Of a stretch of 38,043 nt of DNA, positions 15,780 to 26,496 are shown in pieces (the stretch's first letter is position 1; the number at the start of each line of letters is the position of its first letter). Source of the stretch: a virus; the IMG/VR virus record IMGVR_UViG_3300006751_000040, positions 1 through 38,043 of that record. One strand, 5' to 3'. Position numbers and translations under genes: made by a program. The notes beneath the pieces were generated by a model. That model saw nothing but the letters and a program-made list of their open reading frames with translations. It searched no databases and was not told the origin of the DNA.

Positions 15780-16767
15780 ATATGATGCAATGATTGCAGC
15801 TTTAGATATGTTACAAACCATTACCGATAAACCAGACTGGATGCTTCGTGAGGAAGAGATGGCATTGCGTGAAAAGATGCATAATGATGAATTGGAAATG
15901 TCCCTCATGATGACACAGATCAAAAATGAGCAAGATAGGGTAGACTTTTTAGATGGCCAGATAGCTGATCATCAGTCAACATTAATACAGGTTAGAAGCG
16001 ATATTAAAGCTACTGGTGCTAACTTAGACAAACTTCCAGACTATGAAAAAACAGATTCTGGTCAAGGAACTCCAGACTCTATCTATGAAGATATAGAAGA
16101 TAAATATAAGGAGCCTCTCCAACGGTTAGAGCGTGATAAACGCGATCGACAGGAGATATTAAACGAATTAAAACATAAGGTTAAACTTAGAGGTGATGAA
16201 CTTGGGGATGAAGTTGGAAAGTTATCTATAAAGAAAGAGGCAGATGCTACGCGACGATTAGCAAATGAAGATAAAAGATTAATTATGGCTGAACAGACAG
16301 CAAAAGAAGTGCAAAAGATACGAGAGGCACAAGAAGAACGTGCTGGGGGTAAATATGCAGGTACAGATCCAGCCTCTATTCAGGAACAAATGAATCTTGC
16401 TTATGCAGGCATACAATCATTAACAGTTGAAGATGGAGCATTAGATGCTAGTTCTATTGAGGAATTAGCAGAAGCTTCTGGGGGTATTTATGCAGAGAAT
16501 GCAGCATTGATCTCTACCACATTAACACAGTTATTTGCATCTAGCAATACTGGTGAGGGGTTTTTAACAGCACTTGCAGGTGAAAATCGTATGTATAAAG
16601 ATTTCTTAATGCAGGATGGTATGGTGTTAACTAAAAATAATTTATCAAATTTATTGTTATTATCTCTTTCAGATACTGCTGCAGATTCTGTTACTAATCC
16701 TCAGCAGATAATCCAAATGAATCGTAAGAAGTTACCTCCCTTCCCAACCATTAATATTAAGAGGTAA
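15766..16767 (+). CDS. Coiled-coil internal virion protein
   Basis: A 333-residue protein with a long charged helical region at about residues 25-200, including the D-R-V-D-F-L-D-G-Q-I-A-D-H and E-R-D-K-R-D-R-Q-E-I-L-N-E-L segments. A more globular Ala/Ser-rich C-terminal part follows. GGGAGA before the ATG lies inside the last codons of the Hint gene. No enzyme motif is visible. Placed among ejection-type genes; a structural or ejection role is inferred. Confidence 0.65.
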   Translation: MPANKYDAMIAALDMLQTITDKPDWMLREEEMALREKMHNDELEMSLMMTQIKNEQDRVDFLDGQIADHQSTLIQVRSDIKATGANLDKLPDYEKTDSGQGTPDSIYEDIEDKYKEPLQRLERDKRDRQEILNELKHKVKLRGDELGDEVGKLSIKKEADATRRLANEDKRLIMAEQTAKEVQKIREAQEERAGGKYAGTDPASIQEQMNLAYAGIQSLTVEDGALDASSIEELAEASGGIYAENAALISTTLTQLFASSNTGEGFLTALAGENRMYKDFLMQDGMVLTKNNLSNLLLLSLSDTAADSVTNPQQIIQMNRKKLPPFPTINIKR

Positions 16768-16770
16768 GAT

Positions 16771-17562
16771 ATGCCACCAAAAAACACAGTATTTAATTCT
16801 AAGACAGGAAATTATGATAAACCTAACGTTCCTCCAGAAATTAAATCACATAGGCTTCATCCTCTTGATATTGCATTGAAGGATACAGCAGCATTTAATA
16901 CAATTTTCAATCAAATAGCTGATTATAAGGATTTAGCTGATGATGCTCCTGATGATACAACAAAAGGTTATTATCTAGCTGAGATGCATAAAATATCGGA
17001 TGATTTTGAAGCATTTTTATCTAATGACTCTACAATTGTTGATATAGGTCCATTTTTTGAGATGTGGGTAGAAGAAGGTGGTAAAAGTTTCTCTCCTTTT
17101 GTTATACAGATGAGCGAGGCTGAGCAGGCAGCTAAATTAGCTACTATACATAGTGATACTTCTGGTATAGATCTATCTCCTGAACAGAAAACCCAAGCTG
17201 TGGCAGGCCTAGATGCGTCAAAAGCAGAATTAGATGAGATAAATCAATACTCAAAGGAATGGGCTGATCATTATGCTACAGTCGAACAAAATATGACCTC
17301 ATTATGGAATAGATATGAAGCCATTAAAGATGCCGATCCAGATAAAGATTGGTGGGCTGAATCTAGATTTGTATGGTGGGGTTTAGCTGATCCTGATAAT
17401 GCCATACAAGAAGAGATAGCAGCATTAGGCAATGAATATAGAAAATGGGATATAGCGAGCAAATCAGGCCCATTGCCTGCGGTAATAGATTCACAGAGAG
17501 ATAAAGCCCAATCTAATTATGATAGAGCTTTAGAAGCATTAAATAATTTAAAGGGAGAATAA
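16771..17562 (+). CDS. Helical virion-region protein of unknown function
   Basis: A 263-residue acidic, mainly helical protein rich in Asp, Ala and Trp (DKDWWAESRFVWWG near residue 195). It is preceded by AAGAGGT and separated from its neighbours by three bases upstream and none downstream. I do not recognise the family. Its place immediately before the giant protein gene suggests a partner of that protein in the virion. Confidence 0.6.
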   Translation: MPPKNTVFNSKTGNYDKPNVPPEIKSHRLHPLDIALKDTAAFNTIFNQIADYKDLADDAPDDTTKGYYLAEMHKISDDFEAFLSNDSTIVDIGPFFEMWVEEGGKSFSPFVIQMSEAEQAAKLATIHSDTSGIDLSPEQKTQAVAGLDASKAELDEINQYSKEWADHYATVEQNMTSLWNRYEAIKDADPDKDWWAESRFVWWGLADPDNAIQEEIAALGNEYRKWDIASKSGPLPAVIDSQRDKAQSNYDRALEALNNLKGE

Positions 17563-20500
17563 ATGCCATTAACTGAATCATTCCTTAATAGAATAAAGGA
17601 AGACGAAGAGAAGAAGACCAGGATAGGTCCATCTCTTGGTGGTACAGAAATGTCTGCTCTTGATGCTAGTCGTCAGATTGTTAGACCTGGTGATGAACCT
17701 GAAGATGATTTTAGCTTGATGGATATGGCTGGGTCTGCCCTATGGGGTGCTGCATCTGGTATGACATTTAGTGCAGCTTCAGCTTTCCATGATAAGCCAT
17801 GGGAAGAAATGGGTACCGATGAACGTATTGGCTGGGCTGCTGGTGAGGCCTTAGCATTAGTATCTCCTATAGGACCTTTTAGTTTAATTGGTAAAGGTGC
17901 GGGTAAAGCAGTATCGGCTTTTGCTAGCTCTGGGGGTAAAAGAATTACAGCTGAGGCTATTAAAAAGGTTACCACAGAAGCAGCTAAAAAAGGACTTGCT
18001 GCTGAGGTAGTTGAAGAAGGTTTAAGGAAACAAGTTTATAGTAAGGTAGGAAAACGTTGGCTCCAGGAACATTCTGTAGGTGGTGAAGCTCTAGAAGAAG
18101 CCAATGTAATGATGTCTCGTATGGCTCATGGTGGTATTAAAAAAGCCTTTACCGATGGTGGTATCGAAATTTCTGATGATGTTGCTAGAGATCTTGGTGG
18201 TAAATTTGCCGATGCATTAAAGGTTAAAGGTAATCACCTTAATACTGTTGATTCTTGGGTGGAAAATGCTCTCCAAACAAAACTCCCCTTTGGTGTTAAT
18301 GAACGTGTAGCTCGATATCTTGGTATGGGAGCCCAGGACATGGTAGTACTTGGTGTTCATGGACTAATAGATGATGCTGTTAAATCTCGTATTGAAGACA
18401 GAGATTACGAACCCCTTACTACAATGGAACATGTATTAATGATGTCTGCTACTTTTCCTCTTGTCCGTGGTATTAAAAATATTGGCGGTTGGGGTAAAGC
18501 AGGTCATGGCTCCTTAAAACAAGGTTGGAAGTCTATGATGAATAAATATGCTTCTGCTGATTATAAGGGTTTAACTAAAAAGCATGGTGAAGAAACTACC
18601 AGAGGTCTCCTCCAAGTATTAACAAATGGTGGTAGATATAATGTTGCTAGTAAAGGTATGGGTAAGGATAGAGTATGGGATGTAGCAGGAGAAAAATATG
18701 CTTCTGCAAAGATTAATTCAAGTATCAATACAATGCCCATGGACCATGTTTATGATTTATTAGGTCAATATAAAAAGGAAGTTGGTAGATTTGGATTAAG
18801 TACTTGGTCTAAAGGATATGCAGCTGATTATCTTGCTTCTGTTCCTCGTATGGTAGCTGGTGCTATGGCTATGAATTGGGAGATGATTAAAACAGGACAG
18901 ATGGATGACTTAGATCCTCGTGAAGCTATGACTCATCTCTTTATTGCAGGTTTAATGACCAAAAGTCGTGGTGCCTGGGGTAGAGATACAATGCGTGAAT
19001 ATGTTATGGATTTCCAAGGACACCAAGAAACAATGGATCTCCTTAATATCAAGCATGAAGGTATTACTGAAATGATTCAAACCTATAATGAAGGCCAGAC
19101 AACGGCAGCATTTGGGGCTTCATATCGTAGCAATCCAGTAGCACAAAAATTAGAACAAATATATGAAAAGAGGAGAAATGACCAGACACATCCTGAATCG
19201 GAATATACTAATGAAGGAACTAACTTTAAAATTGTAGAGGACTTTAGTAATATTGTTAATATGATGGGCATGAGTGCTTCTGCTGACCCTGGTACCTATC
19301 CTCGTATTGAAGTTCGTAGATTAGGTAAGGCCAATCTCGAAGCAATGAAAGCAGAAATTGAGGAAATACAATTTGCTAATGGTGATAAATTAGGGGAGTT
19401 AGGATATTCTGTTGGTGCTAGTCGTATTACTGGGGAAGTAGCTAATGCTAATAAGCAGATCTATTTCAATATGTTCCAGGAGCTTAATGATGCGATAGGT
19501 CTTCCTGTTCGTGTTGCCAATGATGGTAAGTCGTTAGAACTTAGTACTATGAATATTCCTCTTGGCACAAGTTTAGGTGAATTTGGAACTGTACAGTCTG
19601 CTCTCCATCTATTTAGAGATATAGGATTAGCTAGGGAGACTGTTCCTGGTGCAGAGGTGGGTTTTAGGATTAAAGATGATGGTAAGCTAGTACGTACAGA
19701 TATTAAAGATAAAAATGATCCTTTATATGATAAGGATCTTAATCCTATTGTTGATGGTATTGTTGATAAATATACAAGTCTCCTCGTAAAAAGCAATCAT
19801 GGTAATGATTTTAATAGATATGTATCATTAGATGGTGCTGACAATCCATATCTCAAGGCTATTATCCACAATGAAGGTGTTCAAGCTCTGGAAAAAGTAT
19901 ATAAAATGTCTACCAGAGATATGGAAAACATGGACACAACTGAAAAGAACTTTGTTGTGGCCGCTGATCGTGCTCTTCGTATTAAAGATGCGTGGGAGGA
20001 TCCATCTCTTCTTGGTAGAATCTTAGCTGATCCTGGTCAGTATACTATTGGTGAGAAAAAGTTAACCGGTAAGGACAAGGATAGTCCTGATGCAATAGAA
20101 AAAGCTGCTGAATTATCTGAAAATCTCACAGTACAGATACGAGAAATTATCCATCCTATGATCGCTGCAGCTGAAACATCTGCAAGAGATCCTAAGACAA
20201 AACATACTATTCCATTTGAGGTTGCAGAAAGCTTAGTTGAGGAATATAATAAGTTGGGATTTAGGATTCCTGCTGATAATTATCTGTCAGCTTTTGGTAG
20301 AGATTTTGAATCTTCTGTTGAAAATTATACAATGAGTAGGTTATTACGTGATTGGAACTACAGTGATGAAGCATTAAATATAGTTATGGCAGCTAGAGAT
20401 GTAGGCATGTTAACCATAGATGCACGTGGTGGCCTTGAAATCTCATCAGTAAAGGCTATCAGAAAACAAGCTGTGGCAGAAGGTCTTGAGGTTCCAACAC

Positions 20501-23500
20501 AAAATGATCTAGCTAGAAAACATGCAGCAATCTTAGATATTGTTGCAGGCCCTAAGGTGACTGAAGTAGGTGAAATATTCCAAGCTGATCCAGCTACAGG
20601 CCTTCAGCCATTCTATGCTAATGATGTTAATAAGGTATACAATAGATTAAATACAGTATTTGCTAAAAAGGTTTCAGAACAGGCAGAGCGAGCATTAAAG
20701 CTTGTTGATCGTGATCTTGAAGGTAAAAAGATAGAATTAAATCGTACCGATATCATGTCAGGTATTGATAAGTTTAATAAGACTGGAAACATTGAAAACC
20801 TCGCAGGCGTCGAAAATGCCCTCAAAAACCTTAGAAATGATTTTGGTGGTAAGGAAGGCTACGAAGCAGTATTAACGCAGTTAGAGGGCCAAATAGGGCG
20901 TTTTAAGGATGCTCGGCTAGAATCTAATAAAATATTGACTGAAGTATATGGTGATTATACTATGTCTATTGGTGAAGGTATTCAATATATAGCTGATAGA
21001 TCAGAAACTGCTAATAATAAGATTGCCCAGGTAATGGATAAGATTAATCTATTAGGTAAAGATCCTATGACCAGGGGTGAAGCACTCCGTCACAAAGATT
21101 TTTTAATGAAACAATTAATGTCCGAACTTGGGACAACTGATAATTTACGTAAAAATACATTAGATGAAGCTGTTGATGTCTTCTTACAAGGTAGGACTCA
21201 TGAAGATCTTGCAGGTCTTATGGTTGGTGTTCATAAGGTTATAGAACAAAATCGTGCATTTAATGTAGATCAGGTTGAGCAAATGAAGGCTGATGCTGCT
21301 AAGTTTGGTGAATTATATAAGGAAAGTGTATCTCATCTCACCACTATTAAAGATCTCCATATAGCCAAGAAATATGGCTTAACTGATCCAGATAATATCA
21401 ATAAGATTGATCCTAAGTTTATTGAAAACATGGAGACTGAGGGGATACATACAGCATTATATGAAGTGCGAGATCAGATCTATGCCAATAAAGATTATGT
21501 TAATGACAACCAGAAGCGTGAAGCATGGAAGACATTTAGAGCAGAGGAGATGCCAATTCTAATCAAAGGTGCGTTTGCATCTATTGGTGGTTCTCGTAAA
21601 ACTGTTCAGATTTATGGTAATAATGTAGTAGTTAGGGATAATGTTCCTGGTAGGTCTAATAAGTCAGATGATTTCTACAATGTTAACAATTATGATGTGT
21701 TTTTCCTAGAACAGAAAGGTATACTTGCTGATAGGGAACAAACAGTTGAAGCTAGGGATGATCTATTTGACATCTTAAATGGTGAAGGTCCCAAGGGACG
21801 TAAAACCCGTGTTAACCAAGATTGGCTAGAATATTATGCTGCTGAAGGTAGAAATGCTGATAAGTTTGAATTGGAGGATAAAACAAGTCAATATATAGAA
21901 GGTATGCCTCCCAATGAACTTGTTCCTATGGATATTAATGCTGGTCGTACAGTGTTGTTCCATTGGACTAAGGATAATCAAAAACGTTTAAATACTAACT
22001 TTGCACAATGGTATGAAGCAAAACGTAATAGACTGTCAGGTAATCAAAAACTCAATTTTGAAGATAGTTTTGGACATCTATCTACCTTAGAAAGTCCTGG
22101 CTTTAAAGATGCTGAGTTAAAGATGTTTTTAATGCATGCAGATTACACCAATACTTCTGGATTGAATAGATTTTTACAGAGTGATGTCTTCACAGACGCA
22201 ACTGCACGATCTGAATGGTATGATAAATATTTCAAATATAGTAAAAGTTCAGAGGGTGGGAATACATCTAGAATGACCAATGAAGTATTGACCTATATGT
22301 CCACTCATCATCCAGATATGCAGGTTAGACAAGCATTTAAAGATGTTGTTCGGGATGGTGTTAATGCTACTGCAGTCCAGGATGAGTTTTATGATGCATC
22401 TAATCCATTTTATAATTTAAATAATATTAGGACAGATATTACTGCTATCTCTGTTGATCAGGCTCGATCTCAGGCTGAACGAGATAATGCTACAGCATTT
22501 TTAACTGAATTAACTGCAGAGAATAAGCCAAGTACCCAATCTAGCTCTATTGATGGTGGTATGTTTATCAACCAAAAATTAGCACGTGTTATTTGGGCAT
22601 TAGAAGGCAAAGAAATAGGTGATTTCAATGGCTTAAAACCAATAGTATTTCATAACAATCCTGAAGCTGGTAGTACAGCTATTTTAAAAGGATTTATGGT
22701 ATATCATCCAGATATTGCAGGTAGAATGGGTAATTCAGATATTTTTATGGGAGAATCTACTGCTAAAGAATTTGGAAGAGATGGCTTAGTTCCACTTAGA
22801 TTTAGCAATCCAGACTGGCGCCAAGATATGCATGGACTAGGGCCAGATAATACAATTAATATACTACCTAGCGATATTGGCCTTGGTTTTCACGGAGAGG
22901 CTGGTAAAGGTGTTGTATTATCGCATACTTTAAATGATTTCCATGACGTACGTATGACACAAGCTGTTCAGGCATGGCAAGGTTTGGAAAAAATGGTTAC
23001 AGAAATATCAGGATACAATACAGAGTTACTTGGTAGATCCAATAATGAATTATCTGATATTTTATATGATATGAAGGCTAGAGAGGGTTTTGAATTTGAT
23101 CAAGGTATAAATTCTTTAGCTCAAAAGCTCCTTGTATATGGTATGGAAACTAATAATGGTGTTATTAAAACTGCAATAGGTCGTTTATATAGGTCTAAGA
23201 TGATAGATATACTTAGAAAGCCTATTACATCTAAAGGTGCTGATACATATATTATACCAGAGATTACTGCTCCTGAACATAGTCTGCGTAATCCAGTTAT
23301 TAGGCGGGTTGAAATGGATGTTAATGGAACTATTGTAGATACTGGATCTAGGATTTATACTCGGTTTGGCGGAGCTAGGGTTGGTAATAGTTTTTATAAA
23401 AAACCTGTAAGCAGTATAGGGGAATTGGATTTTATATATAATGATAATGGTATGGATATTGTCATACGGAAGAGTGGCAAAGATAAGCCAGACTTGTCAA

Positions 23501-26496
23501 ATTGGTCAGTACATAATACTTATGAACAAATGGTAAGAGGTCGTGGTGCTAGATTTGCAGGAGGAGATCCATATAGTAATTATAACTTCTCTACACAAAC
23601 CCAATCCAGGGTTAGAGATATTATTAGTCAAATAGATGCTTATGTCAAGGATAAAACCCTGTCATGGAGCTATGGAGACGTGTTTAATCTATTAAATACT
23701 GGTATTGCCAGAGTTCGTGACCGTAATGGTAAGCGAATTGTTAAGAAATTACAACAACTTCGTGCAGATGTAAAGAAATATGATATACAGCTGGGTATTA
23801 ATGCTGTTGCTATACCTAAGAAATCATATGATATAGGTTTCCATAGAGTAGAAGGCATTAGTTCTAGGGTATTAGGAGAAACATCATCAGTTAATGCTTA
23901 TGACCTTCGTGTTATGCATCAACGTGATTTTGATGGAGATCATTTATATTCCTGGTATGGTACACCATTTGAAGTATTATCACATAATATTAATAAAATG
24001 GGTATTATATCTGACTATCATCAGATGGATAAAACACCACATGATATAGACCCAATGGGATTTGGAGAATCTATTGCTAAAAACAAGCCTCGTGCTGGTG
24101 CTATGAATAGATCTATTGGCTTTTCTAAGTTAAAACAGTTCCAACAAGGTAAAGCTATTGCTGTTGGTGCTAATATAGGCATGAAGAATGTTATTAATTG
24201 GATGCAGAATGTAGGACTTAGAATAGGTGACAATGCAATTCGTCCATTAAATAATGCTGCTATTGGAGAGGGAAGAGCAGATCAGCTCAATTCAGGTGAA
24301 ACAATAGGTGTTCTAGCTCGAATGGCTAATATTAATCAGTCTACTGTAGACCAATGGGGTGGATCTAATAGTATATTGCTCCAAAATATGCGTAACTTCC
24401 TATTATATGGTGAAATTCCAACAGGAATGGAAAATGCCGTTAATCCTGTAAATCAGCATATGAATTTGCAGTCTATCTTTACTGGCACACTGCGTAATAT
24501 GACTCGTGCAGATGCTCAGTCTGGCCAGGTAAGACAGACAATAGAGCGTGATATAGTTGATATTATTTCAGGTACAATGCGTAAAGCATCAATGATATTC
24601 AATGATACATATGATTCGGGTGGTAGACATACTCCTGAAAACTGGGAGCTTAGTAAGGTACAAGATGATTTAAGATTTATGTTTAAAAGTCCTAATCTTT
24701 ATGTTGCTAAGAAATTGCTCTGGAAACATCGTAAGGATGAAGCTAAACAGATTGGTATTGTTAAAATGTTCTATGATGCTGGGGGGTTTGCTAAGCATTT
24801 TAGATTAGGTGATAGATATGCTTTAAATATGATCCTAAAAGATATAAGGAAAGGTAATGTTCCTACTCCTTCAGCAGAGGTTGTTAAGTTTTCTACTATT
24901 GCACCAGCAAGGGATAAAAACAATCAGGCAATTCGTAAAGAAAATTACTTAATGGGTTTAAATAATTCTGGATATCTTATTAATCAGGTATTAGAAAATA
25001 GAGCTTTCGGCTCAGAATCCAGGTTTGGGACATTAAGTAAAGATGCAGTATCCTCTGCTACTAAATTTACCAGTAACCTTATTGATAGAGTTGCTTTTAT
25101 GCAGGCCTTTGGACATAACGTAACAGAGCCTATTAAGTTGATGCATGAAGATGGAACATTAGATTCAGAAGCTCCATTTTTATTGCAATATAAGGATGGT
25201 TTAGGTAATCATTATCGTCCTGCTCGTCAGATGCAGATGGAAGGTGCTGTGCATAGCCTATTAACCAGAGAAGCTGCTAGATTAGGTCGTAACATACAGA
25301 AATATAGGGCTGGTGGCAAGTTTATGAAGTTTGATTTAGAGAATGCTACTGAACGTTATGAAGCAGTTGAAGCTGCAATGAATACTGTTGAGAATCGTGC
25401 TATGTCTGAGGTTAAACCTGTTGATATTAAATTGACTAAATTAAAAGCTATAAAAGATCAAAGATTGCAACAAAAATCTATTAAGGTTTTCGAAAATAAA
25501 TATGTTTATGCATATAGGGGGGATATATTAGACTCGAAAGACTTTGGTCGAATTAAATATGAAGAATTAAATGATGCTATTGGTTTTGTAAAGGCTGGAG
25601 ATCGTTATACTGCTAAACCAGGTATGACCTATATAGAGGTTAAAAAACCTATTATACATCAAAGTATCAGTGATGACGAAGCTCGTGCTGGTGTTGCATT
25701 ATATAAAGCTGCTAGTTATGACATGAATCCAGCTAAGTTCTTTGATGAAACTACAAGATTTAATTTTTCAGAACATACTGCCCTGATACAAAGCGAAATA
25801 TCTGATAATTACAGAGATGTATTAAAACAATTAAAAGCAGCAGGATCATCTGGTACAGCATATTCATCAGATTTATGGGGACAGGCTACTACTAAAGATC
25901 AATGGTTATTAGATGCTTACTTTAAACGGTTTGCTGGGAAAGAATTAGATAAAGAACAAGAATTATTAATGGCTGTGAAGTACTTAGTTATGCCACGCCC
26001 TATGCAGGGTAGGTTTATATCTACTAAAGGAGAAATACCAGGTGTTCCAGAAGTTCCTTATTTCGCTGTTAATAAACGCCTCCTTTCTGCTACCTTTGAA
26101 TGGTTAAGTAGAAATGGCTTTCTTGAAGTAGATGGTTCTGGTGCTGTGAATGAAAGACTTCCAGGTATGCAGAAATTTATTGAAAGTTGGGGCACATATG
26201 ATAAACAGATGAGAAATGGTAAGGATTGGGAGTTTGAGGATATTAATAAATCACTTGGTTCTCGTAACTTAATGTATATGAATAACTATAATTTTAACTT
26301 TGAAAAGCTGGGTAGTAACGCAAGCTTAGTTGGTAATATGATGGCAGATCATGCATTTTATGATCCCGCTATGGAGACAATGATACAGGATTATAATGTT
26401 CTGCCTAGTGGTAGGGAGATAAGTAAATTTACTGCTGATCCACTTAAATCACAGAAAATTAAGAAGAGATTATTAGATAGGGGATGTAAAAACTAA
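17563..26496 (+). CDS. Giant virion-region protein with RNA polymerase-like double-psi barrel motifs
   Basis: A 2977-residue protein with a strong GGGAG ribosome site. Residues ~45-130 are Gly/Ala/hydrophobic and may interact with membranes, as in ejection proteins. Residue 1725 onward has SDIFMGES, like the E-D-S-I-I-I-S segment of RNA polymerase beta. Residues 1769-1784 (P-S-D, then G-x-H-G, then K1782-G-V) resemble the beta P-G-D-x-x-x-G-x-H-G-x-K-G-V loop. At 2122-2126 is DFDGD, identical to the beta-prime metal-binding core, preceded by an H-R-x-x-x-G-I segment about 28 residues before it, again as in beta-prime. Giant single-chain two-barrel RNA polymerases packaged in virions are known from crAss-like phages. 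The assignment here is inferred from motifs only. An ejection role for the long N-terminal and C-terminal regions is likely. Confidence 0.7.
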   Translation: MPLTESFLNRIKEDEEKKTRIGPSLGGTEMSALDASRQIVRPGDEPEDDFSLMDMAGSALWGAASGMTFSAASAFHDKPWEEMGTDERIGWAAGEALALVSPIGPFSLIGKGAGKAVSAFASSGGKRITAEAIKKVTTEAAKKGLAAEVVEEGLRKQVYSKVGKRWLQEHSVGGEALEEANVMMSRMAHGGIKKAFTDGGIEISDDVARDLGGKFADALKVKGNHLNTVDSWVENALQTKLPFGVNERVARYLGMGAQDMVVLGVHGLIDDAVKSRIEDRDYEPLTTMEHVLMMSATFPLVRGIKNIGGWGKAGHGSLKQGWKSMMNKYASADYKGLTKKHGEETTRGLLQVLTNGGRYNVASKGMGKDRVWDVAGEKYASAKINSSINTMPMDHVYDLLGQYKKEVGRFGLSTWSKGYAADYLASVPRMVAGAMAMNWEMIKTGQMDDLDPREAMTHLFIAGLMTKSRGAWGRDTMREYVMDFQGHQETMDLLNIKHEGITEMIQTYNEGQTTAAFGASYRSNPVAQKLEQIYEKRRNDQTHPESEYTNEGTNFKIVEDFSNIVNMMGMSASADPGTYPRIEVRRLGKANLEAMKAEIEEIQFANGDKLGELGYSVGASRITGEVANANKQIYFNMFQELNDAIGLPVRVANDGKSLELSTMNIPLGTSLGEFGTVQSALHLFRDIGLARETVPGAEVGFRIKDDGKLVRTDIKDKNDPLYDKDLNPIVDGIVDKYTSLLVKSNHGNDFNRYVSLDGADNPYLKAIIHNEGVQALEKVYKMSTRDMENMDTTEKNFVVAADRALRIKDAWEDPSLLGRILADPGQYTIGEKKLTGKDKDSPDAIEKAAELSENLTVQIREIIHPMIAAAETSARDPKTKHTIPFEVAESLVEEYNKLGFRIPADNYLSAFGRDFESSVENYTMSRLLRDWNYSDEALNIVMAARDVGMLTIDARGGLEISSVKAIRKQAVAEGLEVPTQNDLARKHAAILDIVAGPKVTEVGEIFQADPATGLQPFYANDVNKVYNRLNTVFAKKVSEQAERALKLVDRDLEGKKIELNRTDIMSGIDKFNKTGNIENLAGVENALKNLRNDFGGKEGYEAVLTQLEGQIGRFKDARLESNKILTEVYGDYTMSIGEGIQYIADRSETANNKIAQVMDKINLLGKDPMTRGEALRHKDFLMKQLMSELGTTDNLRKNTLDEAVDVFLQGRTHEDLAGLMVGVHKVIEQNRAFNVDQVEQMKADAAKFGELYKESVSHLTTIKDLHIAKKYGLTDPDNINKIDPKFIENMETEGIHTALYEVRDQIYANKDYVNDNQKREAWKTFRAEEMPILIKGAFASIGGSRKTVQIYGNNVVVRDNVPGRSNKSDDFYNVNNYDVFFLEQKGILADREQTVEARDDLFDILNGEGPKGRKTRVNQDWLEYYAAEGRNADKFELEDKTSQYIEGMPPNELVPMDINAGRTVLFHWTKDNQKRLNTNFAQWYEAKRNRLSGNQKLNFEDSFGHLSTLESPGFKDAELKMFLMHADYTNTSGLNRFLQSDVFTDATARSEWYDKYFKYSKSSEGGNTSRMTNEVLTYMSTHHPDMQVRQAFKDVVRDGVNATAVQDEFYDASNPFYNLNNIRTDITAISVDQARSQAERDNATAFLTELTAENKPSTQSSSIDGGMFINQKLARVIWALEGKEIGDFNGLKPIVFHNNPEAGSTAILKGFMVYHPDIAGRMGNSDIFMGESTAKEFGRDGLVPLRFSNPDWRQDMHGLGPDNTINILPSDIGLGFHGEAGKGVVLSHTLNDFHDVRMTQAVQAWQGLEKMVTEISGYNTELLGRSNNELSDILYDMKAREGFEFDQGINSLAQKLLVYGMETNNGVIKTAIGRLYRSKMIDILRKPITSKGADTYIIPEITAPEHSLRNPVIRRVEMDVNGTIVDTGSRIYTRFGGARVGNSFYKKPVSSIGELDFIYNDNGMDIVIRKSGKDKPDLSNWSVHNTYEQMVRGRGARFAGGDPYSNYNFSTQTQSRVRDIISQIDAYVKDKTLSWSYGDVFNLLNTGIARVRDRNGKRIVKKLQQLRADVKKYDIQLGINAVAIPKKSYDIGFHRVEGISSRVLGETSSVNAYDLRVMHQRDFDGDHLYSWYGTPFEVLSHNINKMGIISDYHQMDKTPHDIDPMGFGESIAKNKPRAGAMNRSIGFSKLKQFQQGKAIAVGANIGMKNVINWMQNVGLRIGDNAIRPLNNAAIGEGRADQLNSGETIGVLARMANINQSTVDQWGGSNSILLQNMRNFLLYGEIPTGMENAVNPVNQHMNLQSIFTGTLRNMTRADAQSGQVRQTIERDIVDIISGTMRKASMIFNDTYDSGGRHTPENWELSKVQDDLRFMFKSPNLYVAKKLLWKHRKDEAKQIGIVKMFYDAGGFAKHFRLGDRYALNMILKDIRKGNVPTPSAEVVKFSTIAPARDKNNQAIRKENYLMGLNNSGYLINQVLENRAFGSESRFGTLSKDAVSSATKFTSNLIDRVAFMQAFGHNVTEPIKLMHEDGTLDSEAPFLLQYKDGLGNHYRPARQMQMEGAVHSLLTREAARLGRNIQKYRAGGKFMKFDLENATERYEAVEAAMNTVENRAMSEVKPVDIKLTKLKAIKDQRLQQKSIKVFENKYVYAYRGDILDSKDFGRIKYEELNDAIGFVKAGDRYTAKPGMTYIEVKKPIIHQSISDDEARAGVALYKAASYDMNPAKFFDETTRFNFSEHTALIQSEISDNYRDVLKQLKAAGSSGTAYSSDLWGQATTKDQWLLDAYFKRFAGKELDKEQELLMAVKYLVMPRPMQGRFISTKGEIPGVPEVPYFAVNKRLLSATFEWLSRNGFLEVDGSGAVNERLPGMQKFIESWGTYDKQMRNGKDWEFEDINKSLGSRNLMYMNNYNFNFEKLGSNASLVGNMMADHAFYDPAMETMIQDYNVLPSGREISKFTADPLKSQKIKKRLLDRGCKN
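23926..23940 (+). other. DFDGD motif (predicted RNA polymerase catalytic metal-binding core)
   Basis: Codes residues 2122-2126 in a hydrophobic/charged context V-M-H-Q-R-D-F-D-G-D-H-L-Y. In multi-subunit and YonO/crAss-type RNA polymerases the three Asp residues of this motif hold the catalytic Mg2+. Confidence 0.65.

Noticed and set aside
17563-26496. N4-type (T7-like) virion RNA polymerase
   Set aside because: No single-subunit T7-like motifs were recognised; the motifs present (DFDGD, beta-like loop) are of the two-barrel type.
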